Of a stretch of 64,000 nt of DNA, positions 59,589-64,000 are shown piece after piece; within the stretch, counting starts at the first letter, position 1; every line of letters begins with the position of its first letter. The translations under genes were made by a program, and so were the position numbers. The stretch comes from Ashinkailepas kermadecensis (Eukaryota; Arthropoda; Thecostraca; Neolepadidae): contig JAOTOM010004122.1 of NCBI GenBank assembly GCA_034440615.1, positions 162,001-226,000 of the forward strand. Direction: 5' to 3'. The notes beneath the pieces are model-generated. The model saw only the letters and a program-made list of their open reading frames with translations, was not told the DNA's origin and did not search any database.

Positions 59589-59755
59589 ACGGATGGTGGT
59601 GTTTATTGGTTTTACGACACGTCGATCGTTGAGTCATGTAGCGTCGCCAATCTCTCACGCCGATTGGTCGCGGGCGAAGAGTAGCGACATGTGAGACTCG
59701 AACCCACAATCTTTCGATTGTGAGACGGGCAACTTACCCCTAGACTACTCGTCCC
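59589..59755 (-). mobile_element. tRNA-derived SINE, family H, copy 3, with 8-bp TSD
   Basis: Minus strand: GGGGACGAGTAGTCTAGGGG, then GTGGGTTCGAGTCTCAC, CCCGCGACCAATCGGCGTG, AGAGATTGGCGACGCTA and GTCGTAAAACCAATAAA. It has the same head as 9830-9994. CTAAGCCC occurs at 59581-59588 and 59756-59763 as the target duplication; a further CTAAGCCC follows at once. Confidence 0.9.
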
Positions 59756-60150
59756 CTAAGCCCCTAAGCCCTATGCTGCTCGCTCAATTCAATCGACACA
59801 CTGTTAACTTACGTTCGCTGAATACCATTACAACGCATACAAGGTTGAACAACTCTTTACTTTATTAGTATATCAAGCAAGCACATTGAGTCGCGATAGC
59901 ACTTAATCGCGATATCGCACAGGAGTGCACCGTGCTCAACGAGTAACTTAGCGATGGCATTAAAAAAACACAGGGCATCGACCGTCTAGTTGTCCAACCT
60001 AGACCGGAACTTGTTAGCTATTCCCAACATACATCGGGTCACATGTTCTGATTCTACGCTCGTCGAGACTATGACTTTAATCTACTTATACGCCACGTTG
60101 GTAATATTACCTTTCTCAGTGACTGATATGCATTGTAACTCTCATAATTT
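59756..60150. other. no recognisable feature
   Basis: Unique sequence. Confidence 0.4.
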
Positions 60151-60458
60151 CGCCGGCTGGTTAGCTCAGTGGATAGAGCGCTGGCCTGCAAAGGTTTCCC
60201 CATCCTGGCACAAAGGGTCGAATGGCTCGCTGTTAATGCCCCCAGTTGGGATGGTCAGTTGGCAACCGGCCAGCCAAGGTCGGCGCGCGGGCACCAGGCG
60301 GCCGTGCCAACTAGGTGTGAACGCTAAGCCCGCGGCCGACATGGTGCTATAGTGCTGGAATTTCCAAATCGGGAGATGGGTTCAAGGCTAATGCAACAAG
60401 CCTGCGCTTAGCATTGAACCCGATTTTGTAAAAATGTTCCAACAATTCAAATTCAAGT
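60151..60458 (+). mobile_element. tRNA-derived SINE, family G (Cys-type head), copy 2
   Basis: GCCGGCTGGTTAGCTCAGTGG (box A) is followed by GGCCTGCAAAGG with GCA at the anticodon position, and GGGTCGAATGGC (decayed box B). The body shares GGGATGGTCAGTTGGCAA, CACCAGGCGGCCGTGCC and GCAACAAGCCTGCGC with 12787-13100. Confidence 0.85.
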
Positions 60459-61117
60459 TGCTCTCTTCTCGGGTAGCTTTTGAAGGCTGCTGCATACCTA
60501 CCGGTCCTGGAATACTATGAGCCTGGCTTTTGGTCGCCAGCTCCAGCTGCAGCGCGTGTTGCAGCTGCTGCTTTAGCTGCCGCTGCAGGGGCTGATCTGC
60601 CCACGCCGGCCGGTCGAGCTGTGTTCCCTCATGCCATCGTCACCGTCGCTCGGACGACCGCGACGATGCATGCTTCCCCCATTCGCTTTATCGTTGTCGC
60701 CACAAAGTCTTGCGTCTCTCTCCGCGATTCGCGTGCGGAAACACATGCTTCCACTCGTCCTCCTTGCATACAAGATCATTGTGAAGCGATTGTAGTAATG
60801 CGGCCGCTTTCGATCATCGCTCATCGCTTTCGATCATTTCATGCTATTTAGAGCCTGATAATCTTGTGCAACAGCTCGTATCCAGTCTTCCGTCGCTCTA
60901 TTTTACGGACACCAAAGAGCCTTGTGTATGACATATTTTAGTTCAGGAAATATGTCTGGCTTGGCGCATAAGCTATTCCACCTTGCGTTGTAATCTAGTC
61001 AGCATTGCCCATTTGTCAGGCCCTTCTTTTACATATTCATGGAATCGTTCTCTCCGCACACGTGCTTTGCGGAATCATCTGACTACCGTCCCAAAACTTT
61101 AGACCGCCTATGATCAT
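60459..61117. other. no recognisable feature
   Basis: 60.5-60.7 kb is GC-rich (GCAGCTGCTGC words). No exon supported. Confidence 0.4.
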
Positions 61118-62005
61118 GAGCCACGCAGCTCACCGTAGTTCATGCGTTCAACAAGCCCTACGTCTTCGGCGACATCATCAGCTGATTCTTCCGCCAAGAC
61201 TTCCGTCCCCGCGGACACACAATCATCGTGCAATCAGCGAATAACCAGGTGCATACTACCACCGAAGCGGAGCTGATCTTCCCATAGCAGCTCCATTCGA
61301 ACGTGACCGTGACCAAAGCGCCATCAGTGGTGACGCAGGTCACGTTGGTGTAAAAATCGAGACCAGACTCAGCCAGTTGGACCTTGAGCAGTTCCGTGGA
61401 TTTGCCCGCTGGCATTGGGCGATGACACCGAATGACACCGGGGCCCCATACCTGTGCTCCAGAGTGTGTACGTCGCGCTCATATAACGTCGGTTCGTCAG
61501 ACACGAACTCGTCGATTGCAAGAGAGAATCTCGTGCCGTCCGCCATTTCGTCCTTCATCTCTGACTTGAGCTGACGTCTAAACCGGAGGAAATGCCTCAT
61601 CGCGCGTTCTCGAATGGAATTATGTTGAGTTGGTAGACTATTAAACCATTTGTGGGCGATTAGGCCGCTCATGCCCGGGAATGTGCAAAACAAAAATGGA
61701 ATGGTATCTACAGAGCACATTCTTGTCAGGGTAGCATCCAAGCTATCGTAGTCATATGATGGGAAGCGGCTGTCCAGGGCACTCATCCTTTTCGGAAGAG
61801 GCTGGGACGGTCCTGATGGTCTGGGAGTGGGCTTACACCTTTTCCTTCGGTGGAGGTGCACATCGACGTTCATGCATGCTTCTCAGATGTACGTTTCAAC
61901 CTTTAATAGATCCTCCCGACGTCTTCACCGCTTTACAGTAACGACACTTGGCAGCTTGCCTACATTATTTTGGCCACTCATTTTAAACTCCACAAAATCC
62001 GACAT
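61118..62005 (-). pseudogene. decayed hAT transposase with BED zinc finger
   Basis: Remnant of a transposase that would cut and paste a hAT DNA element. Minus strand, in order: MSDFVEFKMSGQNN from 62005; a BED-type finger with KCRYC (61935-61949) and HLRSMH (61872-61889), interrupted by a TGA near 61896-61898; then a 177-residue ORF 61340-61873. That ORF contains PFLFCTFPGMSGLI, FRRQLKSEMKDEMADG and SLAIDEF (first catalytic Asp codon at 61511-61513) of the hAT RNase H-like fold. After a frameshift near 61400 come KSTELLKVQLAESGLDFY and VTTDGA (second Asp codon at 61323-61325). A second shift leads to MHLVIR and an acidic tail near 61150. The insertion domain, catalytic Glu region and dimerisation domain are missing. 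The family call rests on motif order. Confidence 0.82.
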
Positions 62006-62208
62006 CTCTTGAATTTGCGCAACTTCCAATGAATACAATGATCTCAACAGCATAATTGCTTTCGTTTCAATGTAAAAACACTGAGCACATGTCCACAGTG
62101 CCGATCCGCCACGAACACCGCGGCCCCCGTGGAATGTGACTAGCACTATGACTTCCGGAGGCGAGCACTGTCGATGATATGCTGCAGATGCTACTCGCGC
62201 TACATTGC

Positions 62209-62437
62209 TGTGGCGTATTTAGTGGCCACGGAGGGGAGGGGGGGGGGGGACACCATGGTCATAAGCCAGACCAGTCGGCCGAGACGGCTCACCCACGGCC
62301 CAAGTGTTAAGGTATAGCACTTGGCGTCCAAGGCCCGGTGCCTCCCTCCCTCCTACATACGCCACCGCTTCGTCCAAGGCCCGGTGCCACCGTCCAAGGC
62401 CCGGTGCCTCCCTCCCTCCTACATACGCCACCGCTTC
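62209..62437. mobile_element. small hAT-like MITE with duplicated right end
   Basis: Left GTGGCGTATTTAG followed by a G-run; right, on the minus strand, GTGGCGTATGTAGGAGGGAGG, occurring twice (ends near 62372 and 62437). The repeated segment is CAAGGCCCGGTGCCTCC with CCTCCTACATACGCCACCGC. No target duplication could be fixed. Confidence 0.5.
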
Positions 62438-62912
62438 GTGGAAGCCCGAATAGCTTACTCGCAAGGCAGTTTCCGGGAGAAGCAGCTTTGAAATTATTGC
62501 TGATACCAAGGAGTCCCGATCAAGGGCCGTTAGTTTTGCTGGAATACAATTTACCGTGATCGGCCATTATTACTGATTAGGTACGCTATATAATGCTCTT
62601 TTCGCTTGAACGTTTCGGTTCATATAAAATCGTGATCCCGGGATTGCAAACTCCAAATCCCCGACTCGGGACTGATCTCACTCAGGAATTGACATCTCTA
62701 ACACATGAGCGTTAAAAATGTGGGGTCAGGGCAAGTGGTACTCTATTTTTGGTGATAGGAAAAAAGTCGTTCCAGCTTCTCCACCCATAGTTCTCGGAGC
62801 TGTTTCGATTCGGTGTATTTATGACAATGCAATGGATATTTTTAGGTGGCATACTTGGGTGCAGTTGGGCAGTATTTTGTGCCGCCAAATTAGCACTTCA
62901 GTGCCTATCATC
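62438..62912. other. no recognisable feature
   Basis: Unique sequence. Confidence 0.4.
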
Positions 62913-63050
62913 GTATGCTGCACCACACTCACATTATGCTGAGGTAGTAAGGATTCACCCACGGTTCTACGCTCACTCGCACGCTGTACCACGCTCACAT
63001 TATGCTGAGGAAGTAAGAATCCAACCACGGTTCTCCGCTCAGCCAGGTCG
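62913..63050. repeat. two-copy tandem duplication, about 72 bp
   Basis: GCTGCACCACACTCACATTA with GCTGAGGTAGTAAGGATTCA, repeated as GCTGTACCACGCTCACATTA with GCTGAGGAAGTAAGAATCCA. Confidence 0.9.
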
Positions 63051-64000
63051 TATACAGGACCAATTACGGGCAAATGAATCCGGACGTGCGTCATGACATG
63101 GTTGCTGACATCGGACATGGTTGTGACATGGTTGCACTTGCCTACTCATCGTTGATGGCCGTAAGCCCTGCTGGACTCACACTCAGGTGCACGACGGCTA
63201 TTGATTAACAACTCTGGCCCAGGCTGAAGCTGGGCTGCCACCAGGCAGCCGTTCAGCATCAAATCATGACTGCGTGTCACTTGGCTAAGTCGGTTTTCCA
63301 ATGCAGATGTGTTGCAGGAATACTGACCGAACTGTGTGCATTGGCATCTACTTTCATCTTCAACAATACTTATACGCCAGATCTGATATGTGAATTAAAA
63401 ACTAGTTACGCATATCATAACAAGTGCATGATTTACTATGAAAACTCACAGATGTGAAACAAGCACCTACACCATGAAACAATGAACAATAGTCAAGAAA
63501 TTGGACAGGTTTCCGGTTTTAAGTATCTGGGAGGATTTGTATATATTCAAATACATTCTAAAATGACAGCATGGATTAAATTACCCTTGGAGTGAAACCG
63601 GGTGGGTTTGAACACCATTTCCATACTTCCAGAAATATAAGCGTCTCTGGCAGAAGCATATGAACTCAGCTACTAGCGACGTGTTCTGAATATTGCTCAT
63701 GAATGCTTATGGTAGCATCTTAAAGATCAGATGATCTCTGCAGTGGGAATGTGCCACTGCTATTAAGCAAAACGTTCCCACACACTCTTTATTGAAATTT
63801 ACAGCTGTGAACTATCTATTTTGAATGAGTGCTGACCGTTAGCTACATTTTGGCTACTGAAATGACCACTGAAATTGTTCAATTGAAGAGCAACTTCGCT
63901 AGTAAAATGGCTACTGAAATGAACGACTCGATATCCATTTGCCTACTAGAATTGGGTCTCAACAGGGCACGGGTCAGGTCAGCTCAAGTAGATCAGACAG
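63051..64000. other. no recognisable feature
   Basis: Unique sequence; TGGCTACTGAAATGA recurs at about 63852 and 63908 as a short duplication. Confidence 0.4.

Noticed and set aside
60151..60240. Functional tRNA-Cys gene
   Set aside because: Box B is decayed, the acceptor stem does not close, and a SINE body follows that is shared with 12787-13100.

Overview
The window looks like intergenic or intronic DNA from an animal, probably an invertebrate, with mixed base composition. No complete protein-coding gene, rRNA or functional tRNA gene could be supported. There are no operons, bacterial-style ribosome sites or dense ORFs. What is present is animal mobile-element debris: CR1/Jockey-group LINE reverse transcriptase fragments, tRNA-derived SINEs, hAT-type DNA transposon remains and short non-coding dispersed repeats. 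It is set among an unusually large number (over 25) of unrelated minisatellite and satellite arrays. I could not place the species. The longest open frames all lie in tandem arrays and are artefacts.

Layout. 1-688 is a 24-bp minisatellite carrying an AP-1-like site in most units. 0.7-8.3 kb is mostly unplaced sequence with three fragments of one repeat, a short hAT-MITE-like element at 4.3 kb and several small arrays. 8.3-10.1 kb holds two inverted copies of one repeat around a TA/TG/TGCG microsatellite; a SINE interrupts one copy. 10.1-12.7 kb has two copies of a roughly 470-bp dispersed family; the first is split by a near-perfect 192-bp palindrome flanked by a 13-bp target duplication. 12.8-20.6 kb contains a Cys-type tRNA SINE, small arrays, a cluster of AGGTCA nuclear-receptor half-sites at 15.07-15.25 kb, and a 55-61-bp micro-element inserted in a minisatellite. 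20.6-24.6 kb is two large arrays (55-bp and 35-bp units). 24.7-25.1 kb holds the only well-formed exon candidate, on the minus strand. 25.6-26.3 kb is a GC-rich array with hairpins. 27.0-28.7 kb is an 18-bp minisatellite split by a 5'-truncated LINE. 34.3-35.6 kb has three consecutive unrelated arrays.

41.0-46.35 kb is the most structured region: a 37-bp minisatellite interrupted by a 4.4-kb hAT-like element (41858-46280), which contains a 2.8-kb element with hAT-like termini (42225-45020) filled by a degenerate GGGGCCCAAAAA-type array, plus a 305-bp MITE (45084-45388). 51-59 kb has more arrays, a low-complexity A/C tract of doubtful quality (53.1-53.7 kb) and a minus-strand LINE (53.74-55.56 kb). 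59-62.5 kb carries two SINEs, a decayed BED-finger/hAT transposase on the minus strand, and a small hAT-like MITE.

Taken together, the window records repeated rounds of hAT, LINE and SINE insertion. Three of the insertions can be read precisely because they landed inside tandem arrays. The most novel candidate is the tiny (about 55-61 bp) element with two TSD-flanked copies and hairpin-compatible substitutions between them.
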